The notes beneath the pieces were generated by a model that was not told the DNA's origin, made no database searches, and saw nothing but the letters and a program-made list of their open reading frames with translations. This document shows positions 42,744 to 51,076 of a DNA stretch of 64,000 bases, piece after piece. Numbering within the stretch: position 1 is the stretch's first letter; each line of letters opens with the position of its first letter. The position numbers were made by a program, and so were the translations under genes. The DNA is from Clostridia bacterium (lineage in GTDB: Bacteria > Bacillota > Clostridia > Oscillospirales > Acutalibacteraceae): the NCBI GenBank assembly GCA_900755895.1, contig CAAEIG010000081.1, positions 62,001 to 126,000 on the forward strand, read 5' to 3'.

Positions 42744-43185
42744 CAAACTCATCTCTCTTTCTTGCAATTCCCGCTTCCTTAGCGGCTCGCTCTCCCAGAT
42801 TTGCCAGCTCTCGACAAAAGATGGCGGCGGTGTCCGGAGTCATTTCCTGGAGCAGGAAGGATTCAGTCTCATCGCAGGCTTGCTGAACTTTTTTTGCAAT
42901 GCTCAGTGCTTTGTCAGTGGGAAAGAGCTTCCAGGTGCGTTTGTCCTGGTCGCTGGGTTGGCGGGTGAGAAATCCGTTGCGTTCCAATGATGCGATGGTG
43001 CGTACAATGTTGCTGGGATGAACATAGAACATCTCCAGCAGGGAATCCTGAGAAATGCCGGGCTGAGCACAGATTTTTAGCAGGTACATGTGTTGGCTGC
43101 TGTTAATGCCCAGGGGTTCCAAACGCTTGTCCAAATAGGCTTTGGCGAACCGGTCGGCGACAGAAATCCATTTTAACACTTTCAT
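42736..43185 (-). CDS. MarR-family transcriptional regulator
   Basis: Predicted 149 residues with a winged helix: SQDSLLEMFYVHPSNIVRTIASLERNGFLTRQPSDQDKR corresponds to recognition helix and wing (about residues 54-92, with the DxR wing motif). It probably represses itself and the overlapping MATE exporter until a ligand binds. A TAAGGAGG site precedes the ATG. Confidence 0.92.
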   Translation of the reverse strand: MKVLKWISVADRFAKAYLDKRLEPLGINSSQHMYLLKICAQPGISQDSLLEMFYVHPSNIVRTIASLERNGFLTRQPSDQDKRTWKLFPTDKALSIAKKVQQACDETESFLLQEMTPDTAAIFCRELANLGERAAKEAGIARKRDEFDE

Positions 43186-43212
43186 GGCAATGCCTCCTTA
43201 GTTGCAAATGCT

Positions 43213-43241
43213 AGTATATCATAAACTGTGTGCGCACGCAA
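43213..43241 (-). promoter_or_regulatory. Promoter and possible operator of the MarR-MATE operon
   Basis: On the minus strand TTGCGT and TATACT are separated by 17 bases. The spacer holds a perfect 8-base palindrome GTGCGCAC (43230-43237), overlapping the -35 edge, a plausible MarR site. The operator role is inference. Confidence 0.55.
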
Positions 43242-43270
43242 TCTTTTAAACCGTAAAAGAACCAGCACAT

Positions 43271-43309
43271 AAACCCCCCTGGAATTCAGAAATCCGAATT
43301 CCAGGGGGG
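43271..43309 (-). terminator. Terminator after the APH(6)-like kinase gene
   Basis: A perfect 14-bp stem (CCCCCCTGGAATTC / GAATTCCAGGGGGG, 43274-43309) is followed by TTTATG on the minus strand. The T-run is short. Confidence 0.7.
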
Positions 43310-43370
43310 ACATAGCGGCTCTTTCCTCATCATCCAATACATCAAAAGGAAGAAAATAGGTGGTGCATTT

Positions 43371-44327
43371 TTAGTCTGACCAAGCTTCTGCCGCTTGCAG
43401 CATAGCCCGACCGGTGTGTTCCTGGCCCACCTGCAGCAGGACGAATCCAGTGGAGACTGTCTGCAAAAAGCCCCATGCCCAAATGGCATCCTCAGCTACG
43501 CCGGTGAGCTGGGATAACAGAGCACAGCGCTCTTTGCCCTTGTCCAAGGGGGCGAGGGCATATTCCTCTGGCCATTCCCGCATGACGACTCCCAGGTCAT
43601 AGGCCGGTTCATTGTAAATGCCGTCCGGGTCGATAAATTTATACCCATCTCCTGAGAGGGTTTCCAAGGTGTTTCCTCCATGAGCGTCCCCGTGCAGGAG
43701 AACAAACTGGTTGGGATCTGCTTGGGCCATGCGGTCAGCAAGATACACTTCTGTCAGAGACATCACCCGTTGTGAGCAGGGGTGTCCCAGCCGTTCCCAC
43801 ATGGTGGGTAAAAATTGCTGGAACCACTCCACACATTCATTTCCTTTGGAAATCTCCTGCGGGGGGATGGGGTGGTCCCAGGTGAGCAAGAGCAGGGGAC
43901 AGATAGCGCGGATCTGCTCTTCCACAGACATCTCTAGCTGGTTGATGGGCTTGCCCAGACGTTCCATAAGACAGGCCTGATGCTGTGGGTTGTATTCATA
44001 GAGTTTGACGTAACCTCGGCCGTTCATCCGACGCAGCATTTCCATACCGTGCTGAAAATCTCCGCCCATAGATTCCGGCATGTCAATTTTTACAGCGAAC
44101 TGCTCTCCCTGGGCTCCCTCTGCAGGGGCTACAAAGGCGTGGGAGCCTCCTTCCAACGCTTCTCCAATGGTGACCTGCCATTGGCGCTCCAAATGCGCAA
44201 TGGTGTCCTCCAAACTGTTGAGCCAAGCGATACCTGCTGGACCGGCGGATTTGGCACGGCTCACCACACGAGAGGGAAGACGGCGCTTTTCTTTGGGTGG
44301 ATTGGGACTGTTCTGTAAGCTGCTCAT
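43371..44327 (-). CDS. APH(6)/hydroxyurea-type phosphotransferase family protein
   Basis: Predicted 318 residues from an ATG behind CAGGAGG; a longer in-frame reading to 44498 adds a basic stretch without signals and is rejected. It has a nucleotide-binding region around EGGSHAFVAP and QFAVKID, the catalytic loop LLHGDAHGGNTL, and the metal-binding FIDPDGIYNEPAYDLG. These match the aminoglycoside 6-phosphotransferase / hydroxyurea kinase family. Many members are not resistance enzymes. A resistance function is possible but not shown by the sequence. Confidence 0.8.
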   Translation of the reverse strand: MSSLQNSPNPPKEKRRLPSRVVSRAKSAGPAGIAWLNSLEDTIAHLERQWQVTIGEALEGGSHAFVAPAEGAQGEQFAVKIDMPESMGGDFQHGMEMLRRMNGRGYVKLYEYNPQHQACLMERLGKPINQLEMSVEEQIRAICPLLLLTWDHPIPPQEISKGNECVEWFQQFLPTMWERLGHPCSQRVMSLTEVYLADRMAQADPNQFVLLHGDAHGGNTLETLSGDGYKFIDPDGIYNEPAYDLGVVMREWPEEYALAPLDKGKERCALLSQLTGVAEDAIWAWGFLQTVSTGFVLLQVGQEHTGRAMLQAAEAWSD

Positions 44328-44460
44328 GACGCGGCCTCCTGCCTGTAGAAAAATCAAGTTCATTATCATGGCTGTGGGGTGCTTTTCTCGACAACGGGAA
44401 GGGTTTCCTCCAGCCCTCGAGAGCTCCCTGGTCGAAGAACTTGTGATATTGGTATGACCA

Positions 44461-45225
44461 CTAGGTTCCTCTTGGCTTTTCCACTGTGTATAGGACAAAG
44501 GTGTCGTAGAAGACGATCTTGTTTCCCGCGGCTAAAACTGCTTGTCTGAGGCCGTCAAAGAATTTGCTTTTCTCTGGTTCGGGGATTACCATGTGATCGC
44601 AATGGGTCCCGCAAAAGGCAACATATTCGTCTGCGGTAAATATCCTCTGTCCATGATATTCTCGTTTTTCAAAATTTACATATCCGTACTGAAGGGCGTT
44701 GGTATATTGGAACGCACCTTGGATGTAGGGCGTTTCCGGCTTAAAATACGCATCATATACCTGCTGAATTTCGTGGTACAGCTTTTCGTTGGGTGTTTTG
44801 TAGTCCGATCTCGTCAGCATCATGGCTAAAGTCCCGCCAGGTTTCAGCAGCTGAAAGGTTTTGGGAAAGGCAACCTCTTCGGGAATCCACTGGATAGTTG
44901 CAGCGGAGTAGATCGTGTCAAATTTTTGATCCCCAAAGTCATGGGTGATGAAGTCGTCATTTACAATGTGAAAATTGGGGTACTGACTGTATTTGCGCTT
45001 CATCATGTCGTATAAATGGGAGCCAAGTTCGATGGCTTGGTACTGGCAGCCCGTGTGTAAAATGGGATCCGTTGCCTGTCCGGTTCCCGGTCCCAATTCC
45101 AAGACATCTTTTGAAAAATCTATTTTGGCAAGGGCGATCAAATCGGAAAAGAGTTCCGCGCAGTAACGTGGTCTGTATTTGTCAAATTGTTCTGGTATGG
45201 TGTCGAATATTTTTCGGAATTCCAT
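44461..45225 (-). CDS. Class I SAM-dependent methyltransferase
   Basis: Predicted 254 residues. Motif I is VLELGPGTGQA near residues 40-50; acidic and aromatic motif II/III positions follow (IVNDDFITHDFG, FDTIYSAATIQWIPE). This is the trans-aconitate/UbiE-like small-molecule methyltransferase fold. The substrate cannot be told. A GAGGAG site precedes the ATG. It is divergent from the ABC importer operon and leads into the APH(6)-like gene on the same strand after a 133-base gap. Confidence 0.87.
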   Translation of the reverse strand: MEFRKIFDTIPEQFDKYRPRYCAELFSDLIALAKIDFSKDVLELGPGTGQATDPILHTGCQYQAIELGSHLYDMMKRKYSQYPNFHIVNDDFITHDFGDQKFDTIYSAATIQWIPEEVAFPKTFQLLKPGGTLAMMLTRSDYKTPNEKLYHEIQQVYDAYFKPETPYIQGAFQYTNALQYGYVNFEKREYHGQRIFTADEYVAFCGTHCDHMVIPEPEKSKFFDGLRQAVLAAGNKIVFYDTFVLYTVEKPRGT

Positions 45226-45371
45226 GTCTCAGTTCACTCCTCTCCCATGTTCCGTTCCCTGTGCGGGATTCCCTGAATAGCTTCATGGTATCAAAGTTGG
45301 AGAACAAAATCAATGCTCTGTTTTAGGGGTGAAAAAAGCAGGATTTTCGCCCTTTCTGTTGTTGGGAAGCT

Positions 45372-45400
45372 TTGACATTCCACCTTCCTTATATTATAAT
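45372..45400 (+). promoter_or_regulatory. Consensus promoter of the importer/xanthine dehydrogenase operon, with overlapping inverted repeat
   Basis: Perfect TTGACA (45372-45377) and TATAAT (45395-45400) are separated by 17 bases. An imperfect inverted repeat with CCACCTT (45380-45386) and AAGGTGG (45416-45422) spans the -10 box and ends at GTTTTTTT. It could be an operator or a weak terminator. No cobalamin riboswitch core is present in this leader. Confidence 0.8.
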
Positions 45401-45464
45401 CTTGTAGTATAAAATAAGGTGGGTTTTTTTGCGGAATTCGCCTGAAAAGGAAGGAAAATGAGGT

Positions 45465-46607
45465 ATGAAAAAACATAACTTAGCGAAGCGTCTTGCTTCT
45501 CTTGGGCTGGTTCTGGCCATGCTTTTCTCTATGGCTGCCTGCGGCACAACATCGGACCAGAGTTCTTCCGGAAGTGCTTCTGTGGAGGCAAGTCTGTCTG
45601 GGCAAGAGGAAGAAACGGAATCCCAGACTCTTTCCTCGGAATCTTCCCAGGAAGTGGAATCAGCTCCCCAAGAGAGCACTGACAGTGCTACGATTACGCT
45701 GACGGACCAGGCAGGCCGTGAGGTGGTGCTGGAGGAACCCGCACAGACCATTGTCAGCTGCTATTATATCACCACCTATGCTACGATTGCTCTGGGCTTG
45801 TCCGACCGTGTCATCGGGTTGGAGATGAAAGCCGATTCCCGCCCCATTTATCAGATGGCTGCCCCGCAGCTGCTGGAACTGCCCAATGTGGGCTCTTTGA
45901 AGGAGTTCAATGTGGAAGCTGCAGCGGCTTTGGAGCCGGACCTGGTGCTGATGCCGGTAAAACTGAGTAGCTACGCAGACACGTTGACGGATTTGGGCAT
46001 CAATGTGCTGGTGGTGGACCCGGAAAGCCAGGAGCAGATGGAAGAGATGCTGACGCTCATTGCCAAGGCCTGCGGTGTGGAAGAACGAGCCCAGGAGCTC
46101 TTGGACTACTATGATGAAAAGCTGGAGCAGGTGGGGTCGCTTACCTTTGAAACGACTCCTCGGGTCTACATGGGGAGCAACTCCTCTTATTTAGAGACGG
46201 CTCCCGGTGAGATGTATCAGTCCAATCTGATTGAGCTTGCTGGCGGAGAGAATGTGGCTTCCCAGCTGGAGGGGGACTACTGGACTGAGGTTTCCTACGA
46301 AACCATTTTGAGCATGGACCCTGAGGTTATCATTGTGCCTTGCGGAGCCGCTTACACGGCGGAGGATATCAGCAGCGATCCTCAGTTGGCGGAGGTTACC
46401 GCCGTGAAAAATGGAGCCGTGTACCAGATGCCCCAGGAAATCGAGGAGTGGGATTCCCCTGTACCTTCTGGCATTCTGGGTGTCCTGTGGCTCACCAGTG
46501 TGCTTCATGAAGAAGCATACAGCTTTGAGACCTTCCAGGCGGATGTGGTAGATTATTACCAGCGCTTCTACGATTTCACCATTGACACCGGGCTGATTAC
46601 GAAATGA
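45465..46607 (+). CDS. Substrate-binding lipoprotein of a FecCD/BtuCD-type ABC importer
   Basis: Predicted 380 residues. The lipoprotein signal ends at lipobox MAAC (Cys26); a long Ser/Glu-rich linker follows to about residue 75. A type III (BtuF/FhuD-like) binding fold then begins with TITLTDQAGREVVLEEPAQTIV and has LEPDLVLM and TDLGINVLVVDP. Such proteins bind cobalamin, haem, iron-siderophore or molybdate/tungstate. The operon position before a molybdenum enzyme makes an oxyanion worth considering. GGAAGG precedes the ATG. Confidence 0.87.
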   Translation: MKKHNLAKRLASLGLVLAMLFSMAACGTTSDQSSSGSASVEASLSGQEEETESQTLSSESSQEVESAPQESTDSATITLTDQAGREVVLEEPAQTIVSCYYITTYATIALGLSDRVIGLEMKADSRPIYQMAAPQLLELPNVGSLKEFNVEAAAALEPDLVLMPVKLSSYADTLTDLGINVLVVDPESQEQMEEMLTLIAKACGVEERAQELLDYYDEKLEQVGSLTFETTPRVYMGSNSSYLETAPGEMYQSNLIELAGGENVASQLEGDYWTEVSYETILSMDPEVIIVPCGAAYTAEDISSDPQLAEVTAVKNGAVYQMPQEIEEWDSPVPSGILGVLWLTSVLHEEAYSFETFQADVVDYYQRFYDFTIDTGLITK

Positions 46608-47614
46608 ATTTTGTGAAGCGCGGCAGTATTCTGGGGGCAGTGGTACTGTTGGTGGGACTGATGGTTCTGTCCGCCTGCGTGGGCAGCTACCCACTTTCAC
46701 CGGGAGAGATTTGGCAGATCCTGCTGGGACAAGTCGGGGATACCATGGAGGCGCGGGTGTTTTGGCAGCTGCGTCTGCCTCGGGTGCTGATGGGGGTGAT
46801 GGCAGGTGGTGTGATGAGCTTGTCCGGTGCGGTGTATCAGACAATTTTCTGCAATCCCTTGGCCTCGCCGGATTTGACCGGTGTGGCATCCGGAGCGTCC
46901 CTGGGAGCAGCCTGCGCCATTGTTCTCGGCACTGGCAGTGCGGTACAGTTGATGGTGGGGGCCTTTGTCACGGGGATGCTCTCCGTAGTTTTGGTGCTGC
47001 TTCTGGTCAGGTTTTCACGGTTCCGACAGATGAGCAGCTACATTCTGGCGGGCATTGTTGTGTCGTCGGTGGCGGATGCCGGACTGATGTGTTTGAAAGT
47101 TATGGCAGATCCGGAAGGGGAACTGGCTGCCATTGAATTTTGGACCATGGGCAGTTTGGGTGCCATCACTGCGGGAAAGCTGTTTCCCAATCTCTTGGTG
47201 ATGGCGGTTCCCTTTGTGCTTTTGCTGCTGTTTCACCGGCAGGCGGTGATGCTATCTTTAGGAGAGGAACACGCCCGTTCCATGGGGTTGAATCCATCTC
47301 TGTGGAGAGGGATTTTTCTGACGTTGAGTACCCTGATGATTGCAGGGTTGGTGTCGGTTACCGGGGTGATCTCTTTCGTAGGCTTAATCGGACCCCACAT
47401 CGCCTTTTGGCTCCATAAGCGGCGGGGGAAGGGATACTTTTTGCTGTCCTCCGCAGTGGGAGCAGTTTTGGTGCTGACAGCGGACATGTTGGCCCGGAGC
47501 CTGTGGAAGGGAGCGGAGCTGCCCTTGAGCATCTTTACGGTATTCCTGGCGGTACCGGTGCTGATTCTACTGCTGCGCGGCAGGAAAGGGGATTTCCATG
47601 GAACCGCTGCTTGA
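46604..47614 (+). CDS. FecCD-family ABC transporter permease
   Basis: Predicted 336-residue permease with about ten hydrophobic segments. LRLPRVLMGVMAGGVMSLSGAVYQ and NPLASPDLTGVASGASLGA near residues 50-110, and GVISFVGLIGPHI near the C-terminus, are FecCD/BtuC signatures. It overlaps the binding-protein stop as ATGA and the ATPase gene by 17 bases. Confidence 0.93.
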   Translation: MNFVKRGSILGAVVLLVGLMVLSACVGSYPLSPGEIWQILLGQVGDTMEARVFWQLRLPRVLMGVMAGGVMSLSGAVYQTIFCNPLASPDLTGVASGASLGAACAIVLGTGSAVQLMVGAFVTGMLSVVLVLLLVRFSRFRQMSSYILAGIVVSSVADAGLMCLKVMADPEGELAAIEFWTMGSLGAITAGKLFPNLLVMAVPFVLLLLFHRQAVMLSLGEEHARSMGLNPSLWRGIFLTLSTLMIAGLVSVTGVISFVGLIGPHIAFWLHKRRGKGYFLLSSAVGAVLVLTADMLARSLWKGAELPLSIFTVFLAVPVLILLLRGRKGDFHGTAA

Positions 47615-48374
47615 GGTGCGAAATTTGACCCTGGGATACAAAAAGCCTCTGGTGAGGGAGCTCTCCTTTTCTCTGATGCCCAGAGAAATGCTGGGGATCC
47701 TGGGGCGAAACGGCTGTGGCAAGACCACCCTGCTCCGAGGGATTGCAGGAGGTGTCCGCCGGTTTTCGGGAGAAGTTATCCTTGGGGGAGAGGAATGTGC
47801 TGGTCTTTCCCAAAAGAAGCGGGCTCAACGGATGGCGGTATTGCCCCAGCAGACCCGGATTTTAGAGGGCATTACCGTCAGAGAAGTGCTGTCCATGGGG
47901 CTTTACCCATATGGGAGCGCCTTTCTTACCAGGGTGGACGAAGCCCGGATCCGCGAGGCGGCAGCGGTGTTTGGTGTGGAAGAGCATCTGGAAGAGGATT
48001 GTGCCCACCTGAGCCAAGGCCAGCGCCAGTTGGTGCTTTTGGCGGAATTGTTGGTGCAGGATACCCCGGTGCTGCTGCTGGATGAACCGGATACCGCCTT
48101 GGACTATGACAATACTCACACCATGTTCCAAACGCTGCGGACGCTGGTGACCCAGAGAAAAAAAGGAGCGCTGCTGGTGCTCCACAATCCGGAACAGGCC
48201 CTGCGTTGGTGCGACCGGCTGTTGCTTTTGAGAGATGGTGAACAGGTGGGCCTGTTGGTCACAAAAGATGCGGAAGCCTCCACAGTGGAATCCGCACTGC
48301 GAGAGCTCTATCCAAAGATCCACGTGTGGGCGGATCCCCATTCTGGGAGATTCCGCTGCGATACGGAAAAGTAA
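47598..48374 (+). CDS. ABC transporter ATP-binding protein (FecE/BtuD-type)
   Basis: Predicted 258 residues. Walker A GRNGCGKTT, signature LSQGQRQL, Walker B VLLLDEPDTALD and the switch His in LVLHNPEQAL are all present. It energises the preceding permease. It ends 22 bases before the purine permease gene with no terminator between, so the importer and the purine genes are probably one transcript. Confidence 0.93.
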   Translation: MEPLLEVRNLTLGYKKPLVRELSFSLMPREMLGILGRNGCGKTTLLRGIAGGVRRFSGEVILGGEECAGLSQKKRAQRMAVLPQQTRILEGITVREVLSMGLYPYGSAFLTRVDEARIREAAAVFGVEEHLEEDCAHLSQGQRQLVLLAELLVQDTPVLLLDEPDTALDYDNTHTMFQTLRTLVTQRKKGALLVLHNPEQALRWCDRLLLLRDGEQVGLLVTKDAEASTVESALRELYPKIHVWADPHSGRFRCDTEK

Positions 48375-48396
48375 AAAAACAATGAGGAGGTTTGAC

Positions 48397-49815
48397 ATGC
48401 AGAAGCAAGTCAACAAAAAGGAGAAAGTGTACGGATCCCCCTATGAATTTGAAGGGAGGCTTCCCCTGTCCCAGGCGATTCCCCTGGGATTGCAACATGT
48501 GCTGGCCATGTTTGTGGGCAACCTGACGCCCATCTTGATCATCACCGCTGTCTGTAACGACGCGGCATTGGCGGCATTGCAGGTTTCCCTGCTCCAGAAT
48601 GCCATGCTCATCGCCGGCGTTGTGACGTTGATTCAGCTTTTTGCCATTGGACCGGTAGGCGGCAAGGTTCCCATCATCATGGGAACCAGCTCCGGCTTTA
48701 TCGGCGTGTTCCGGGGCGTTGTGGATACCATGGGAGGCGGTATCCTGGCTTATGGAGCCATCATGGGAGCCAGCATCATCGGAGGCCTTTTTGAGACGGT
48801 TTTGGGCGCCTTTTTAAAGCCTCTGCGCCGGTTCTTTCCTGCTATCGTCACCGGCACCGTGGTGCTGTCCATCGGCCTATCCTTGATTGGTGTGGGTGTG
48901 GCCTCCTTCGGTGGCGGCGATTCCGCACCGGATTACGGCTCTGTGGAAAACCTGCTCATCGGCTTGTCCGTCATGGCGGTGATTCTGGTGCTCAAGCATT
49001 GCACGAAGGGTCTGACCAGTGCCTCCTGCATTCTGTTCGGCATCATCTTCGGCTACATTGTATGTTCCATCCTACCCTTGTTTTTGCCCACCACCGGCGT
49101 CACTGCTGACGGCGTGGAGTACACCAAGGCCTGGGTTTTGAACTGGGATAAGGTGGCTGAGGCGAAATGGTTTGCTGTGCCGGAAATCATGCCGGTGAAG
49201 CCTGTCTTTGACCTGCGCGCTATCCTGCCTGTGATGATCATGTTCATCGTCACCGCTGTGGAGACCGTGGGCGATATCTCCGGCTGTATGGAGGGTGGTA
49301 TGGGCCGTGAAGCTACCGATAAGGAGCTCTCCGGCGGTATCATGTGTGACGGTCTGGGTTCCTCTTTGGCCGCGTTCTTTGGTGTGCTTCCCAACACTTC
49401 CTTCAGCCAGAACGTGGGCTTGGTTACCATGACCAAGATCGTCAATCGCTTTGCCCTGGCCTGCGGCGCTGTCTTTCTGGTGCTCTGCGGCCTGCTGCCC
49501 AAGTTGGCGGCGGTAGTATCCATCATGCCCCAGTCGGTGCTGGGAGGCGCTGCGGTAATCATGTTCTCTTCTATTGTCATCAGTGGCATCCAGCTGATCA
49601 CTAAGGATCCTCTCACCGGCCGGAATATGACCATCGTTTCCGTTGCGCTGGGCTTGGGCTATGGCCTGGGAGCCAACAGTGGGGTGTTGAGCAATCTGCC
49701 CCAGGCGGTGAGCCTGATCTTTGGCGGCAGCGGCATTGTGCCCGCAGCCTTTGTGGCTATTCTGCTGAATTTGTTGCTTCCCAAAGAAGCACCTAAGGAG
49801 GATACATCATGCTGA
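48397..49815 (+). CDS. Purine/xanthine permease (NCS2 family)
   Basis: Predicted 472-residue nucleobase:cation symporter with about fourteen hydrophobic segments. GLQHVLAMFVGNLTP at the start and the signature SFSQNVGLVTMTKIVNR are typical of NCS2 xanthine/urate carriers. The ATG at 48397 follows GAGGAGG with six-base spacing; upstream in-frame ATGs fall in the ATPase gene or in the binding site. It should bring xanthine, urate or hypoxanthine to the dehydrogenase encoded next. Confidence 0.92.
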   Translation: MQKQVNKKEKVYGSPYEFEGRLPLSQAIPLGLQHVLAMFVGNLTPILIITAVCNDAALAALQVSLLQNAMLIAGVVTLIQLFAIGPVGGKVPIIMGTSSGFIGVFRGVVDTMGGGILAYGAIMGASIIGGLFETVLGAFLKPLRRFFPAIVTGTVVLSIGLSLIGVGVASFGGGDSAPDYGSVENLLIGLSVMAVILVLKHCTKGLTSASCILFGIIFGYIVCSILPLFLPTTGVTADGVEYTKAWVLNWDKVAEAKWFAVPEIMPVKPVFDLRAILPVMIMFIVTAVETVGDISGCMEGGMGREATDKELSGGIMCDGLGSSLAAFFGVLPNTSFSQNVGLVTMTKIVNRFALACGAVFLVLCGLLPKLAAVVSIMPQSVLGGAAVIMFSSIVISGIQLITKDPLTGRNMTIVSVALGLGYGLGANSGVLSNLPQAVSLIFGGSGIVPAAFVAILLNLLLPKEAPKEDTSC

Positions 49816-50600
49816 AGATCGCGAATTACGTCCGGGCGCAGAGCCTGGAAGAAGCCTATACCCTGGGTCAAAAGCGCAGCAGCGTGATCCTGGGAGGCAT
49901 GCTGTGGCTGAAAATGGAGAACCGCTCCGTTCAGACAGCCATCGACCTGTGCGATCTGGGACTTGACAAAATTGAGGAACAGGAGGACTGTTTCTCCATT
50001 GGAGCTATGGTGTCCTTGCGGGCTTTGGAGGTCCATCCGGGCCTCCAGGAATTGACACAAGGCGCTATGGCGGAGGCGTTGAAACACATTGTAGGCGTTC
50101 AATTCCGCAATGTGGCCACCATTGGCGGCAGTCTTTATGGCCGGTTCGGTTTTTCCGATGTGCTGACTCTGTTCCAAGTGTTAGATGCCAAGGTGGAGCT
50201 CTATCATCACGGCATCATGGAAATGGATGACTTTGCAAAGCTGCCCCGGAGTACCCGGGACCTGCTGGTCCGTGTGCTGGTGCCCAAGGGGGAGCGGAAG
50301 GTTTGCTATCTTTCTCAGAGAAACACTTCCACGGATTTCCCCGTGTTGGCCTGTGCTGTTTCTCAAGCGGGCGGTGTGTATACCTGTGCCGTAGGCGCAA
50401 GGCCTGGAGCCGCAGTGGTGTTCACGGATGATGAGGGCTTGCTCAAAGGCGGGGTCACTGGGGAGAGTGCGGAAGCTTTTGGAGCCTACATTGCAGGTCA
50501 GGCGACTTTTGGAAGCAACATGCGGGGCAGCGCAGAGTACCGCAAAAAGATCTGTGCCGTGTTGGTTCGCCGGTGTTTGATGCAGATGGAAGGGGTGTGA
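49809..50600 (+). CDS. xdhB: Xanthine dehydrogenase FAD-binding subunit
   Basis: Predicted 263 residues of the CO-dehydrogenase/xanthine-dehydrogenase FAD subunit family. AQSLEEAYTLG, GGMLWLKM, and VQFRNVATIGGSLYGRFGFSD form the usual FAD-binding pattern. It passes electrons from the iron-sulphur subunit to a nicotinamide or other acceptor. It overlaps the permease stop and lies two bases before the iron-sulphur subunit gene. Confidence 0.9.
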   Translation: MLKIANYVRAQSLEEAYTLGQKRSSVILGGMLWLKMENRSVQTAIDLCDLGLDKIEEQEDCFSIGAMVSLRALEVHPGLQELTQGAMAEALKHIVGVQFRNVATIGGSLYGRFGFSDVLTLFQVLDAKVELYHHGIMEMDDFAKLPRSTRDLLVRVLVPKGERKVCYLSQRNTSTDFPVLACAVSQAGGVYTCAVGARPGAAVVFTDDEGLLKGGVTGESAEAFGAYIAGQATFGSNMRGSAEYRKKICAVLVRRCLMQMEGV

Positions 50601-50602
50601 CT

Positions 50603-51076
50603 ATGGAGATCAACCTGACATTGAATGGAAAGAAGCTGGTGTGTTCCGTGGAACCGGATACCCTGCTCATCGACTTTGTGCGGCAGCATGGGTGCTTTTC
50701 TGTGAAACGGGGCTGCGAGACCTCCAATTGCGGGTTGTGCACCGTGCTGATGGATGGAGTGCCGGTGCTGTCCTGTTCTGTGTTGGCTGCCAGAGCAGCT
50801 GGGCATCACATTCAAACCCTGGAGGGGCTTCAAGAGGAGGCGGAGGAGTTTGTGGGATTCATCGCCGACCAGGGAGCTGAGCAGTGTGGCTTCTGCAACC
50901 CCGGCTATGTGATCAATACCATTGCTCTGCTTCGAGAGAACCCGGACCCAACCGATGACGAGATCCGCGCCTATCTGGCGGGAAACCTTTGCCGCTGTTC
51001 CGGCTATGAGGGGCAGCTTCGGGGTATCCGAAACTATCTGAACTGGCGAAAGGAGGAGCATCATGGCAGCGTATAA
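50603..51076 (+). CDS. xdhC: Xanthine dehydrogenase [2Fe-2S] subunit
   Basis: Predicted 157 residues. The plant-type ferredoxin domain has cysteines in KRGCETSNCGLCTVLMDG and a fourth in SCSV; the second helical domain has AEQCGFCNPGY and NLCRCSGY. All eight cluster-binding cysteines are visible. It links the molybdenum centre to FAD. The ATG at 50603 follows AAGGGGTG; an earlier in-frame ATG lies inside xdhB. Confidence 0.94.
   Translation: MEINLTLNGKKLVCSVEPDTLLIDFVRQHGCFSVKRGCETSNCGLCTVLMDGVPVLSCSVLAARAAGHHIQTLEGLQEEAEEFVGFIADQGAEQCGFCNPGYVINTIALLRENPDPTDDEIRAYLAGNLCRCSGYEGQLRGIRNYLNWRKEEHHGSV

Noticed and set aside
43371..44327. Calling the APH(6)-like kinase a streptomycin resistance gene
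   Set aside because: Only family motifs are visible; chromosomal members often have other or unknown substrates.
45301..45464. Leader of the FecCD importer examined for a cobalamin riboswitch
   Set aside because: No B12 box or riboswitch core is present, unlike the two clear cases near 20300 and 21450.
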